Positions 17,412-25,094 of a stretch of 54,691 nucleotides of DNA are shown one piece after another. A program made the position numbers and the translations under genes. This stretch comes from Acidobacteriota bacterium (GTDB lineage Bacteria > Acidobacteriota > Vicinamibacteria > Vicinamibacterales > CAVVIG01), in assembly GCA_016195265.1 (NCBI GenBank), contig JACPZW010000087.1, positions 1 to 54,691 of the forward strand, written 5' to 3'. The stretch's first letter is position 1. Each line of letters starts with the position of its first letter. Under the pieces are notes generated by a model, which was not told the origin of the DNA, did no database searches, and was given only the letters and a program-made list of their open reading frames with translations.

Positions 17412-17497
17412 ATTGCGGATCGCGGAATGCGGATTGCGGATTGATTGGAGATTGAGGTCGCATCTCAATCCGCATTCCGCAATCCTCACTCCGCAAT
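17411..17497. repeat. Inverted pair of GCGGATT heptamer arrays
   Basis: GCGGATT-type units (17411-17455) face their inverse AATCCGC units (17461-17497) across a few bases. The array starts at the ferredoxin stop codon and runs into the ATG of the exonuclease gene (CCGCAATG), leaving no room for an independent ribosome binding site. Confidence 0.88.
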
Positions 17498-18245
17498 GAA
17501 ACTGGCCACCTGGAACGTCAACGGCATCCGGGCGCGTGAAGCGCAGGTCCACGAGTGGATCGCGCGCGAGCGCCCGGACGTCGTCTGCCTGCAGGAACTC
17601 AAGGCCTCGCCCGATCAGATTCCCGCCGCGCTCTTCGGCATCGAGGGGTACTGGAGCCGGTGGCACGGCGGCAAAGGCTATTCGGGCGTCGCGCTTCACG
17701 TCAGCCACGCCATCGCGCCCGACGCGCCCGCGTTCGCCCATCCTGAATTCGACTTCGAGAACCGCGTCGCCACCGTCCAAATCGGCGACGTGACCGTCGC
17801 GTCGGTGTACGTCCCGAACGGCGGCAAGGACTTCCCCGCCAAGATGCGCTTCCTCGAGGCGATGGACGCGTGGGCCGCCGGCTTCCACGCGCGCGGCGAG
17901 CCGCTCGCCATCCTGGGCGACATCAACGTTGCCCGCGCCGATATCGACGTCCATCCGAAGGAGCGGAAGCCTCGGGCGATCGGCCAGCTGCCGGAAGAGC
18001 GCGCGATCATCGAACGGCTGCTCGGCCACGGCTTCGTGGACCTCGGGCGCGCGATGGATCCCGGCAACGACGGGTTGTTCACGTGGTGGCCGCCGTGGCG
18101 CAACATGCGCGAGCGCAACATCGGCTGGCGGCTGGATTACGTCTTCGCGAGCGACACGCTTGCCGCGCGCGCGGCGGCGTGCGTCGTCCAGAAGGACGTC
18201 GGAACCAGCGACCACGCGCCGGTCATGGCGACGTTCAGCCCTTAG
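17496..18245 (+). CDS. xthA: Exodeoxyribonuclease III (AP endonuclease)
   Basis: 249 aa base-excision-repair nuclease cutting 5' to abasic sites. Active-site landmarks match the E. coli enzyme: N7 in NVNGIR, E34 in CLQELK, YVPNGG, GDINVA (Asp/Asn pair), WRLDYVFAS and the C-terminal SDHAPV His. ATG 17496 (MKLATWNVNG) is the conserved start and directly follows the inverted GCGGATT array. The stop TAG is part of an AGCCCTT heptamer repeat that continues into the peptidase T remnant. Confidence 0.94.
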   Translation: MKLATWNVNGIRAREAQVHEWIARERPDVVCLQELKASPDQIPAALFGIEGYWSRWHGGKGYSGVALHVSHAIAPDAPAFAHPEFDFENRVATVQIGDVTVASVYVPNGGKDFPAKMRFLEAMDAWAAGFHARGEPLAILGDINVARADIDVHPKERKPRAIGQLPEERAIIERLLGHGFVDLGRAMDPGNDGLFTWWPPWRNMRERNIGWRLDYVFASDTLAARAAACVVQKDVGTSDHAPVMATFSP

Positions 18246-18255
18246 CCCTTAGCCG
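18236..18255. repeat. AGCCCTT heptamer, about two and a half units
   Basis: AGCCCTT repeated at the xthA stop codon, ending where similarity of the following remnant to peptidase T begins. It may mark the breakpoint that removed the peptidase N-terminus. Confidence 0.6.
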
Positions 18256-18684
18256 AAATCGTGACCGCGGCGGCGCACCTCGTCGCCCATCCCGAGATCC
18301 CGCACGGCCCGATCCGCATCGCCTTCACGCCAGACGAAGAGATCGGCCGCGGCACGATGCGAACCGGTCCCCGGAGACGACGGCCGGGTACGACGGCTTC
18401 GTGCATCCCTACGTGTTGAACGCGAGCGTGGACAAGACGACGGTGCGGCTCATCATTCGCGATTTCCTGACGGCCGAACTCGCCGTGAAGGAAGCGGCAG
18501 TCGAGGCGATCGCCCATGACGCCGCGGGACGGTATCCGGGCTCGCGCGTCGAGATCGCGGTCGAGGAGCAGCGACGCCGAATCTCTTTGCCGGCGAACAG
18601 AACTTCCACTCGAGGCACGAGTGGGTGTCGGTGCAGGACATGGAAAGAGCAGTCGAAGTGATCGTCCACCTCTGTAGGATCTAG
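18252..18684 (+). pseudogene. pepT: Decayed peptidase T (pepT) with internal deletions
   Basis: Three pieces of a PepT-type tripeptidase (M20 metallopeptidase) survive in order. Piece 1 (18252-18365): [29 protein letters not shown], containing the catalytic-region TPDEE. Piece 2 (about 18370-18575, other frame): [10 protein letters not shown] and LIIRDFLTAEL. Piece 3 (about 18585-18684): NLFAGEQNFHSRHEWVSVQ to a TAG stop. Compared with family members, the N-terminal half is gone, roughly 80 residues are missing between pieces 1 and 2, and about 45 between 2 and 3, with frame changes. No start codon. It is not a functional enzyme. Confidence 0.85.
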
Positions 18685-18768
18685 AGCGAGGCGTAGGATC
18701 TGGAGCGAGGCGTAGGGCGGGTCCTTTCGGACCCGCCTCCAGCCGGGTCCAGAAGGACCCGGCCTACG
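18674..18768. repeat. GTAGGATCT repeat plus REP/BIME-like element
   Basis: Two copies of GTAGGATCTRGAGCGAGGC (from about 18674) lead into a double hairpin starting GTAGGGCGGGTCC at 18712 and ending GGACCCGGCCTAC near 18768, between the pepT remnant and the convergent DUF1028 gene. Confidence 0.85.
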
Positions 18769-18769
18769 T

Positions 18770-19561
18770 CTACTTGCACTCAGGCGTCACTGACTTCGGC
18801 CGCCGCGTGTTCCACAGCTCCACGATGCGCTTCAACTCCTTGATGGGTTCCGGATTGTCGTCCACTTGCAGGCGCAGGACCGTGTCGTTGTGAAGCCACA
18901 CGCCGCAGTTCTTCTTCACGATGACGAGCGCCGCGGACTGCTGCCCGCGCTTGTCACCGCCGCCGGCCTGGCCGCCTTCGAGCGCGGCGACGAGCCGCTG
19001 CGACAGATGGCCTGTGGTCTTCTCGAAGTTCGCCACCATGTTGTCCACGACCGCCGGGCCCGCGAGGATGTTGCCCTGCGCCGTGCAGAACTTCCCGCCC
19101 TTGTTCCCCGCCCACTCGGTCGCCTTCGGTCCCGTGTGCGCCGCGTACTCGCCGTTCAGGTTCATGACCGCGAACTGGCGGCCTTGCTTGCTCCAGTTCT
19201 CGGGCAGCGGATCCGGATCCTGATCGAGGATGCGCTTGATGATCGCCTCCGGCGCCATCCGGCGGCCGAGCAGTTCGAGCGCCCGCGATCCGTATCCGAC
19301 GTCGACGATCGCCTGCGTCGCGGCGACGCCGGCCGCGGCATCCGCCCACAGCACGCCGTTGCCGACCGAGAACACGCGCGACTGCACGGCGGCGCCGACC
19401 TCGCCGGTGTCCGGATCGTACCCAAGAATCGAAAACGTGCCCGTGTCCCACAACGGCGCCGGCGTCTGCGCGAAAGCACGCGGCATCGCCGCGATCGCCG
19501 CGAGCGCTGCGGCGACAAGTAGACTTTTCACTTCTAACTTCCGACTTCTCACTTTCAGCAT
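18770..19561 (-). CDS. Secreted DUF1028 (Ntn-hydrolase-like) protein
   Basis: 263 aa. The DUF1028 hallmark TFSILGYDPDTGEVGAAVQSRVFSVG is present, followed by AAAGVAATQA and GNILAGPAVVDNM. Family members are predicted Ntn-hydrolase-fold proteins of unknown reaction. A signal peptide (LLVAAALAAIAAMPRAFAQ) precedes the domain. ATG 19561 overlaps the upstream stop (ATGCTGA) and follows GGAGGA; the first residues MLKVRSRKLEVKS are encoded by an ACTTCTA-type heptamer array. A GTG at 19531 is an alternative start. The last codons abut a REP-like element. Confidence 0.85.
   Translation of the reverse strand: MLKVRSRKLEVKSLLVAAALAAIAAMPRAFAQTPAPLWDTGTFSILGYDPDTGEVGAAVQSRVFSVGNGVLWADAAAGVAATQAIVDVGYGSRALELLGRRMAPEAIIKRILDQDPDPLPENWSKQGRQFAVMNLNGEYAAHTGPKATEWAGNKGGKFCTAQGNILAGPAVVDNMVANFEKTTGHLSQRLVAALEGGQAGGGDKRGQQSAALVIVKKNCGVWLHNDTVLRLQVDDNPEPIKELKRIVELWNTRRPKSVTPECK
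19527..19558. repeat. ACTTCTA heptamer array
   Basis: Four to five imperfect 7-mers (ACTTCTA, ACTTCCG, ACTTCTC, ACTTTCA). The array is read as the first dozen residues of the DUF1028 protein if the upstream ATG is used. Confidence 0.75.
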
Positions 19562-20550
19562 CCTCCTCCCCAGACATTCACGACGGCCACGACGGCCACG
19601 ACGGACTCGACCGGCTTCGGCCCCTTGGACTTGATCTCGATCACGGCGAACCGCTCGTGATCCCATCCCGAGAACTGCGCGAGCCAGAACAACCGGTCGC
19701 CGATGCGCAATGCGCCGAGCGGCAGCATGTAGCTCGCGCCGTAGCGATTGCACGGCAGGAGGTCGACCGCCATCTCGAGAGGCCGCACGGTCTCGCCGTC
19801 GCGCACGAACCAGCCGGTGCCGAACGCGACGCCGGTGCACTCGTCGGCGCGTTGTCCGAGCCGCCGGTACGATCGCAGCGATTCCACGTAGTAGACGCGC
19901 GGCGCGGTGCCGAGCGCGTACACCGCCTCAATCATCGGGTCGACCCCCTCGCGCGCCCGGCGCCCGATGGGATGGCCGAAGCGATCCTCGACCTCGCGCT
20001 CGGCGCGGTTGAACGCGTCCAGCAGCACGCGCTGGAGCGACCGCGCCTCGAAGCCCGCCGGCTCGAGGACGGCGATACGTTCGACCGCCTGCGGCGGCGA
20101 GACCGCGAGGCCGTCCTTCGGATACGGCTGCTCGGTGGGCGGCGGTGGCGGCGTCGCCATCCGATAATCGGTGCGCAACCCGATCTGCCTCACGCAGTGC
20201 ACGTTCACCCAGTCCGGCTGGACGACGGTGGCGGCGCGCGCGCCGGCGGCGGTGGAAAGCTGCCACGTCTCCAGGGCCTTCGTCGGCCCCCACCAGTGTT
20301 TCGGCACGCTACGTAGATTGATCGGGACCGTCAGATCCTGGCGCGTCGGCGTGGGCCACGTCGCCACCCACTTCTTCCCGTCGAAGGCGGCGAACGGAAT
20401 GATCACCCCGTCGCGCCGCAGCGCGCCGGCGCCAAACACCGGACGCGGAGGGTCGGCGGCGCCTATCATCGCCAGCAGACCGATCGCGACCGCGGCTCCA
20501 CGCAACGTGTCGATCGTCACCGCGCGGGAGTATACTCCCCGCTCCTGCAA
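19555..20550 (-). CDS. Exported protein of unknown function
   Basis: 331 aa from the furthest start; a GTG at 20520 (VTIDTLRGAAVAIGLLAMIGAADPP) gives a better-shaped signal peptide and would leave the palindrome at 20526-20539 non-coding. The body holds conserved-looking elements (FDGKKWVATWP, PKHWWGPTKALETWQL, TGVAFGTGWFVRDGE, CNRYGASYMLPLGA) but I recognise no named family. A proline run (PPPPPTEQPYPKDG) splits it in two. The C-terminal VVAVVAVVNVWGGGC comes from a 9-bp GACGGCCAC repeat. Its stop overlaps the DUF1028 start, so the two are co-translated. Confidence 0.7.
   Translation of the reverse strand: MQERGVYSRAVTIDTLRGAAVAIGLLAMIGAADPPRPVFGAGALRRDGVIIPFAAFDGKKWVATWPTPTRQDLTVPINLRSVPKHWWGPTKALETWQLSTAAGARAATVVQPDWVNVHCVRQIGLRTDYRMATPPPPPTEQPYPKDGLAVSPPQAVERIAVLEPAGFEARSLQRVLLDAFNRAEREVEDRFGHPIGRRAREGVDPMIEAVYALGTAPRVYYVESLRSYRRLGQRADECTGVAFGTGWFVRDGETVRPLEMAVDLLPCNRYGASYMLPLGALRIGDRLFWLAQFSGWDHERFAVIEIKSKGPKPVESVVAVVAVVNVWGGGC
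19574..19600. repeat. GACGGCCAC 9-bp tandem repeat
   Basis: Three units of CACGACGGC near the 3' end of the exported protein gene, read as repeated valine/alanine (VVAVVAVV) residues. Because the unit is nine bases the frame is kept. Confidence 0.75.
20526..20539. promoter_or_regulatory. Palindrome GGGAGTATACTCCC
   Basis: A perfect 14-bp palindrome lies in the short divergent gap between the exported protein and the SnoaL-like gene. Its centre TATACT resembles a -10 box usable on either strand; it may be an operator or a two-way promoter core. Confidence 0.5.
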
Positions 20551-20561
20551 AGGGAGGGGTC

Positions 20562-20987
20562 ATGACGCGAGCCGAGCTTCAGACCATCTTCGATCGGTAC
20601 ATGGACACCTGGAAGCGGCGCGATCCCGTCGCGCTGGCCGCCTATCACGCGCCGGACGGCGTCGTCGAAAGCCCGATGTACCAGACGCGGCGCGGCCGGA
20701 AGGAAATCGAAGACGCCTACCGCGCCTTTCTCACGTCGTTTCCCGACCAGACGCACGTCGTCGAGGCGGTGCTGATCGATCCACCACGTATCGCGTCGTT
20801 CAGCACGATCAGCGCGACGCACGTGAACGACTTCTTCGGGCTGCCGGGGACCAACAAGCGGATTGAAATCCGGCACTCGCGCCTGTTTGAGATCGACGAC
20901 AGCGGTCTGATCGTGCACGAACGCCGCATCTACGATTTCATGGGTGTGTTGGTGAAGGTCGGCGTGCTCCGCGCCAAGCCGGCATGA
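20562..20987 (+). CDS. SnoaL/NTF2-like protein
   Basis: 141 aa with the cone-shaped alpha+beta fold typical of ester cyclases and NTF2-like proteins: FDRYMDTWKRRDPVALAAYHAPDGVVESP, GRKEIEDAYRAFLTSFPD, and the terminal HERRIYDFMGVLVKVGVL. Preceded by AAAGGGAGGGGTC, a strong ribosome binding site. Such proteins may be isomerases, cyclases or ligand binders; nothing nearby identifies the substrate. Confidence 0.82.
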   Translation: MTRAELQTIFDRYMDTWKRRDPVALAAYHAPDGVVESPMYQTRRGRKEIEDAYRAFLTSFPDQTHVVEAVLIDPPRIASFSTISATHVNDFFGLPGTNKRIEIRHSRLFEIDDSGLIVHERRIYDFMGVLVKVGVLRAKPA

Positions 20988-21004
20988 AAAACAAAGAGCT
21001 GAGA

Positions 21005-21090
21005 GCAAAGGGCTAAGGGCTCGTCCAGCCCTCAGCCTCTCGACTCTCAGCTCTCGTGCTTCCTTCTTCCTTCTTCCTTCTTAGTTCTTA
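21005..21090. repeat. Mixed CTCAGCC/GCTAAGG and TTCCTTC arrays
   Basis: GGGCTAAGGGCT faces CAGCCCTCAGCC across a short loop, followed by CTCTCGACTCTCAGCTCTCG and a TTCTTCC/TTCTTAG tract. The latter provides the TAA stop of the converging cytochrome-type gene. Confidence 0.75.
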
Positions 21091-22497
21091 CTTTTCTTGT
21101 CCAGCCGTCGGCGTGACCGGCATGGCGTCGATACTGAACGTCAGCCCGGTGTACATCATCTCTTCCCAGGTCTGATCGCCCCACCACACGTCCTTGGTCA
21201 CATCGGGATTGGACTTATTGGCGGCCGAGTTGTCGTACCACGCCGTCGCGTGGAGCCTGGTGCCCTTCGGCATCTTCAGCGGCTGCTTGAAGACGTAGTC
21301 GGTCTGCCAGTTGAAGTCGTACTTCGGCACCGACAGCACGGCGTCGGTGCGGCCGTCCGGGTACGTCACCTCATATTCCCAGCGGATGCCGCGCACGTGC
21401 GTGTGCGGCAGCATGCTCCACATCGTGATGTCCTGGCCGATCGTCATCTCCGCGTCGACGCGATGCGCGGGGGCGCCGGCCGGGATGTGCAGGCCACCGT
21501 TGACGAGCGACGCGATGTGCACTTCGGTCTGCGGCTTGCGCGGCGCGTACTTGAACGCGATGCGCGTCCGATCCGTCGTCGCCTTGCCGTTCGGTGTGTA
21601 GTGCATCTGGAAGATCAGCGTCGAGCCGGCGGCGAGCTTCAGCGCGGTCCCGTCCTGATAGACGCGCGTGAACTGGCCGGGTGCGAAGCCGCCGACCGGG
21701 GGCCCCATCTGACGTGGCGCCGGGCGATCGTTGGGACCGGGCGCCTTGCGCTCTTCCGGCGGCAGCGGCGGCCCGCCGGTCTGGCCCGCCGGGATTCTCG
21801 TCGTCCCTTCCGCGAACTGGAACAGCGGTGCGGGACGCTGCGGCGACGTGGCGCCCGCGGCGGGCGGCGCGGCCTGCGACGGCCTGGCCGGCATCGGCGC
21901 GCGCGCGTACACGATCACGTGATGGAGGATCGCCGGGTCGCCGGCCCGGACTTCCATGGCCTGGATCCACTTGTCCTCGGTCAGATTCGTCGGCACTTCG
22001 AAGTACTGATACGCGACCGTGCCGGCGGCAGGAATCGGATAGTCCTCCTGCATGGCGAACACGGCGTCCGGCTGTCCGAGCAGCCACTCGCTCGAGTAGG
22101 TCGGCGTGGCCGGCATGTCCGCGGCGTTACCTTCCGGCGCTCCGCCGTTGGCCCACGCGAGGATGGTGGCCTTCTCGCGATCTGACAGACGACGGTCGTT
22201 GAGGAACTCGCCGTGAGCTGGATCGGCGTGCCACGGCGGCATCGTGCCGGCCGTGACGCGGGTGGCGATCGACTTCACCCACGGGCGCGCGTCCTTGAAC
22301 GTCAGCAGCGACATCGGCGCGACTTCGCCGGGCCGGTGACAGTTCGTGCAGTTCTTGTAGAGGATCGGGGCGACGTCTTTGCTGAACGTCGGAGTCGCGG
22401 CCGGGGCGCGGCCACTCTGGGGTTGCGCGCCCACGCTCGTGTACGCGAGTCCGACCATCACGCACAACGCCGCAAGGGCAACGATTCTTCGCCTCAT
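21088..22497 (-). CDS. Cytochrome c / copper monooxygenase-like secreted protein
   Basis: 469 aa. A signal peptide (to GAQ, residue 25) is followed by one c-type heme site, C50-x-x-C53-H54 (CTNCHRPGEVAPM). The C-terminal two thirds resemble the two-domain copper type II ascorbate-dependent monooxygenase fold: ILHHVIVYAR, LIFQMHYTPNGK and MLPHTHVRGIRWEYEV supply His/Met candidates for copper. A proline-rich insert (about 215-265) separates the two copper regions. Proteins of this layout are common in Acidobacteriota and Planctomycetes and are of unproven function; periplasmic redox chemistry is the safe inference. Confidence 0.8.
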   Translation of the reverse strand: MRRRIVALAALCVMVGLAYTSVGAQPQSGRAPAATPTFSKDVAPILYKNCTNCHRPGEVAPMSLLTFKDARPWVKSIATRVTAGTMPPWHADPAHGEFLNDRRLSDREKATILAWANGGAPEGNAADMPATPTYSSEWLLGQPDAVFAMQEDYPIPAAGTVAYQYFEVPTNLTEDKWIQAMEVRAGDPAILHHVIVYARAPMPARPSQAAPPAAGATSPQRPAPLFQFAEGTTRIPAGQTGGPPLPPEERKAPGPNDRPAPRQMGPPVGGFAPGQFTRVYQDGTALKLAAGSTLIFQMHYTPNGKATTDRTRIAFKYAPRKPQTEVHIASLVNGGLHIPAGAPAHRVDAEMTIGQDITMWSMLPHTHVRGIRWEYEVTYPDGRTDAVLSVPKYDFNWQTDYVFKQPLKMPKGTRLHATAWYDNSAANKSNPDVTKDVWWGDQTWEEMMYTGLTFSIDAMPVTPTAGQEK

Positions 22498-22503
22498 AGA
22501 TTC

Positions 22504-22551
22504 TTCAACTCCTCAACTCCTCAAATCCTCACATCCTTACATCCTCACATA
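22504..22551. repeat. Inverse GATGTGAG octamer array
   Basis: CCTCACAT/CCTCAAAT/CCTTACAT units directly upstream of the cytochrome-type gene start, same family as the arrays at 5770, 6380 and 10829. Confidence 0.85.
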
Positions 22552-22681
22552 TACGAGTTCTGTAAGATGGTAGGGGCCGGCCCGGACAAGGTCAAGCGGT
22601 TTGAGCGGCGTGCACGAGTCGCGGGATGGTAACCTTGCAGACGGTTTTCACTTGGCGATTGTTCCGTGGAGGTGACACGTG

Positions 22682-23347
22682 ATGCGTTCAGTCGTTGGAG
22701 CCTTAACGCTGGCAGTAGCGGCCACGAGCGTGACGGCCGCGGGCCTGTCGAAGAAGGAAACCGACCGCATCAAGGAAGCGGCGATGGTGCTGAAGGAAAT
22801 CCACTCGGCCCCTGACAAGGACATTCCCACCGATCTATGGGACAAGGCCGAGTGCGTCATTGTCGTCCCTGGCCTGAAGAAAGCCGCGTTCGTCTTCGGC
22901 GGCGAGTTCGGCAAGGGACTGATGAGCTGCCGGCACAACGGCGCATGGAGCGCGCCGGTCTTCATGGAAGTGGGCAAAGGCAGCTGGGGGCTCCAGATCG
23001 GCGCGCAGTCCATCGATCTCGTGCTGCTCGTGATGAACAAAGGCGGCGCCGAGAAGATGCTGGGCAACAAGGTGTCGCTGGGCGCCGAAGCGTCGATCGC
23101 CGGCGGGCCAGTCGGCCGCGATGCGCGGGCCGCGACCGACGCGCAGATGAAGGCCGAGGTGCTCGCATACTCCCGTACGCAGGGGCTGTTTGCCGGCGTC
23201 AACCTGTCGGGCGGCGTCGTCAAGCCGGACGCCGACGACACCGAGGATCTCTACGGGAAGAACGTCTCCGCGAAGGACGTCGTCCTCGGCGGCACGGTGA
23301 AGGCGCCGGCGGCGACGCAGCCGTTCATGGCGGCGTTGCGACGGTAG
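22682..23347 (+). CDS. Lipid-binding SYLF-domain protein
   Basis: 222 aa including a GTG just before ATG 22682; the ATG has a strong GGAGGTGA site at correct spacing. After a short signal peptide (about 1-20) comes the SYLF/DUF500 domain: SAPDKDIPTDLWDKAECVIVVPGLKKAAFVFGG, GLMSCRHNGAWSAPVF, LQIGAQSIDLVLLVMN and the end GLFAGVNLSGGVVKPD. SYLF proteins bind phosphoinositides in eukaryotes and are periplasmic or surface proteins of unclear role in bacteria. Confidence 0.9.
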   Translation: MRSVVGALTLAVAATSVTAAGLSKKETDRIKEAAMVLKEIHSAPDKDIPTDLWDKAECVIVVPGLKKAAFVFGGEFGKGLMSCRHNGAWSAPVFMEVGKGSWGLQIGAQSIDLVLLVMNKGGAEKMLGNKVSLGAEASIAGGPVGRDARAATDAQMKAEVLAYSRTQGLFAGVNLSGGVVKPDADDTEDLYGKNVSAKDVVLGGTVKAPAATQPFMAALRR

Positions 23348-23423
23348 CGCCCCGCACTTGTAAGACAATGACCCGACCGGTCGCCAGCGGCTCCGTGGTA
23401 TTCTGAAGGCCGATCAAATCTCC

Positions 23424-24224
23424 ATGAGCAAACAGGACTTCTCACCGGCCGACGCGATCCAGATGCCGTTGTCGGACGAACTGGCGCTCCATCGCCCGCC
23501 GTCGGATGTCGCGACGACTGACACGGTCGCGGCCGACCTCGTCACGACCGACCTCGTCACGACCGACCTCGTCACGACCGACGCCGTCACGACCGACGTC
23601 GTCACGACCGACGCCGTCACGACCGACGCCGTTCAGCCCTCAGCCCTCAGCCCTCAGCCCTCCACGCTGGACGCCGGCGCCACGTCGGAACCGGCGCTCG
23701 GTGCGTGGCGGCGCATGGGACAGGAAATCGTCGCGGGCCTGCAGACGCTGGTGTCGGCCGCCGTCTACGCGACGCTGATCGTGACGTTTGGATTCCAGGT
23801 CGCGCGCGTGGACGGCCTCAGCATGGCGCCGACGCTCGAGGATCACGATCGCCTAATCGTCAACAAGCTCGTCTACGAGCTCGGCGACCCGCGGCCCGGC
23901 GATATCGTGATGCTCTACTACCCGCTCAACCCCGAGAAGATGTTCGTCAAGCGCGTGATCGCGAAGGAAGGCGACACGGTCCGCATCGTCGACGGCCACG
24001 TCTACGTGAACGAGATCCCGCTGCGCGACGACTACGTCCCCGCCGAATTCCGCAGCCACGACGACTGGGGCCCGCAGGTCGTGCAGCAGGGCTACTACTT
24101 CGTCATGGGCGACCACCGCAACAACAGCTCCGACAGCCGCCACTGGGGCCCGGTGCCGAAAAAGTACATCGTCGGCAAGGTGAAGGTGCGATGGTGGCCG
24201 CTGCAGGACGCGCGGATCTTCTGA
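23424..24224 (+). CDS. lepB: Signal peptidase I with a tandem-repeat N-terminus
   Basis: 266 aa membrane protease removing signal peptides from exported proteins. The catalytic core is normal: one TM (about 105-126), nucleophile S133 in GLSMAPTLED, general base K176 in FVKRVIAKEGD, and box E GDHRNNSSDSRHWG. The cytoplasmic N-terminus is unusual. Residues about 30-70 are repeats of (D/A)(L/A/V)VTT encoded by 15-bp units, followed by QPSALSPQPS encoded by CCCTCAG heptamers. The repeat is in frame and lies before the membrane anchor, so activity is probably kept. Length of the tail should vary between strains. Confidence 0.92.
   Translation: MSKQDFSPADAIQMPLSDELALHRPPSDVATTDTVAADLVTTDLVTTDLVTTDAVTTDVVTTDAVTTDAVQPSALSPQPSTLDAGATSEPALGAWRRMGQEIVAGLQTLVSAAVYATLIVTFGFQVARVDGLSMAPTLEDHDRLIVNKLVYELGDPRPGDIVMLYYPLNPEKMFVKRVIAKEGDTVRIVDGHVYVNEIPLRDDYVPAEFRSHDDWGPQVVQQGYYFVMGDHRNNSSDSRHWGPVPKKYIVGKVKVRWWPLQDARIF
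23541..23662. repeat. 15-bp repeat plus CCCTCAG array inside lepB
   Basis: Six near-perfect 15-mers (GTCACGACCGAC plus CTC, GCC or GTC) start at 23541, 23556, 23571, 23586, 23601 and 23616, preceded by degenerate units; heptamers CCCTCAG follow at 23636-23660. Both keep the signal peptidase frame open. Confidence 0.92.
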
Positions 24225-24225
24225 C

Positions 24226-24263
24226 GAACTAAGAACTTGGAACTGAGAACTTAGAACTCAAGA
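24226..24263. repeat. GAACTTA/GAACTAA heptamer array
   Basis: Five imperfect 7-mers (GAACTAA, GAACTTG, GAACTGA, GAACTTA, GAACTCA) immediately after the lepB stop. The inverse family occurs at 26903-26932. Confidence 0.85.
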
Positions 24264-24311
24264 CTGCGCCACCACGAGCCCGGCGGATCGACTCTTGCTA
24301 TCCCGCCGGCC

Positions 24312-24686
24312 ATGTCCTCTAAGCATCCATCCGATCTCCGCGAGCGAATCTTCGAGTTCGTGTGCGTTGTCGTCCCGTTTTGCCGCGAATTGTCGAAGGA
24401 ATCCGGCGTCGTCCGGAACATCGCTTGGCAGCTCGCCGATGCGGCAACGTCGGCAGGCGCGAATCTCGAAGAGGCAAAATCTGCGTACTCACGCCGCGAC
24501 TTTGCGGCAAAGAATGCCATCTCGCTGAAGGAAATGCGCGAGGCACTCTACTGGCTTCGTGTGATCCAGCGATGCCGTCTGGCAGCGCCAACGAGTGTGC
24601 AACCGATCCTGAAGGAGGCCAATGAACTCACGGCCATGCTTACGGCCGGAATGAAACGCCTCAACCCGCCGGCAGGCTGGCGATAG
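24312..24686 (+). CDS. Four-helix-bundle protein (23S rRNA-intervening type)
   Basis: 124 aa. Conserved features: VVPFCRELSKESGVVRNIAWQLADAATSAGANLEEAKSAYSRRDFAAKN and SLKEMREALYWLRVIQ. Same family as the protein at 5845-6240 but clearly diverged, so not a recent duplicate. Function unknown; four amphipathic helices suggest oligomerisation. It lies between a heptamer array and the PadR operator region. Confidence 0.85.
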   Translation: MSSKHPSDLRERIFEFVCVVVPFCRELSKESGVVRNIAWQLADAATSAGANLEEAKSAYSRRDFAAKNAISLKEMREALYWLRVIQRCRLAAPTSVQPILKEANELTAMLTAGMKRLNPPAGWR

Positions 24687-24708
24687 ACAGGGCGCTGACG
24701 GGCCTTGC

Positions 24709-24740
24709 GCTTCTACACGTAGTGCTGTACATGTAGAAGC
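24709..24740. promoter_or_regulatory. 32-bp inverted repeat, probable PadR operator
   Basis: GCTTCTACACGTA, loop GTGC, and TGTACATGTAGAAGC form near-perfect arms 13 bp before the PadR GTG start. It contains the TACATGTA core typical of sites bound by PadR-type regulators, so autoregulation is likely. Confidence 0.75.
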
Positions 24741-24752
24741 ACGAGGTGTAGA

Positions 24753-25094
24753 GTGCCGCTCCGGTCCGATCTCCCACAGGGTACGCTCGACCTGTTGATC
24801 CTCCAAGTCGTCGCCGCCGGGGCCATTCACGGCTACGCCATCGCACAACGCCTCCAGCTGATCTCGCGCGACGTGGTGCAGGTCCCGCAGGGATCGCTGT
24901 ATCCGGCGCTGCACCGCCTCGAAAACCGGGGGTTGTTGACTGCGGACTGGAAGATATCCGACACCGGTCGCGAGTCGAAGTTCTATCGCCTCACTCCCAA
25001 AGGACGAAAGCAGTTGAAGGAAGCGGCTGCCAGCTGGCTACGGTTGACGGAGGCGATCGAACTGATTCTCAAGCCCGCAGGAGGATCACGATGA
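24753..25094 (+). CDS. PadR-family transcriptional regulator
   Basis: 113 aa from GTG 24753. The winged helix is classical: LPQGTLDLLILQVVAAGAIHGYAIAQRL, VPQGSLYPALHRLENRGLL and the wing SKFYRLTPKGRKQL, with a C-terminal dimerisation helix. These PadR-s1 proteins usually repress themselves and a neighbouring transporter. The stop overlaps the permease start (ATGA), but the permease is internally deleted here, so the regulator has probably lost its principal target. Confidence 0.92.
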   Translation: MPLRSDLPQGTLDLLILQVVAAGAIHGYAIAQRLQLISRDVVQVPQGSLYPALHRLENRGLLTADWKISDTGRESKFYRLTPKGRKQLKEAAASWLRLTEAIELILKPAGGSR

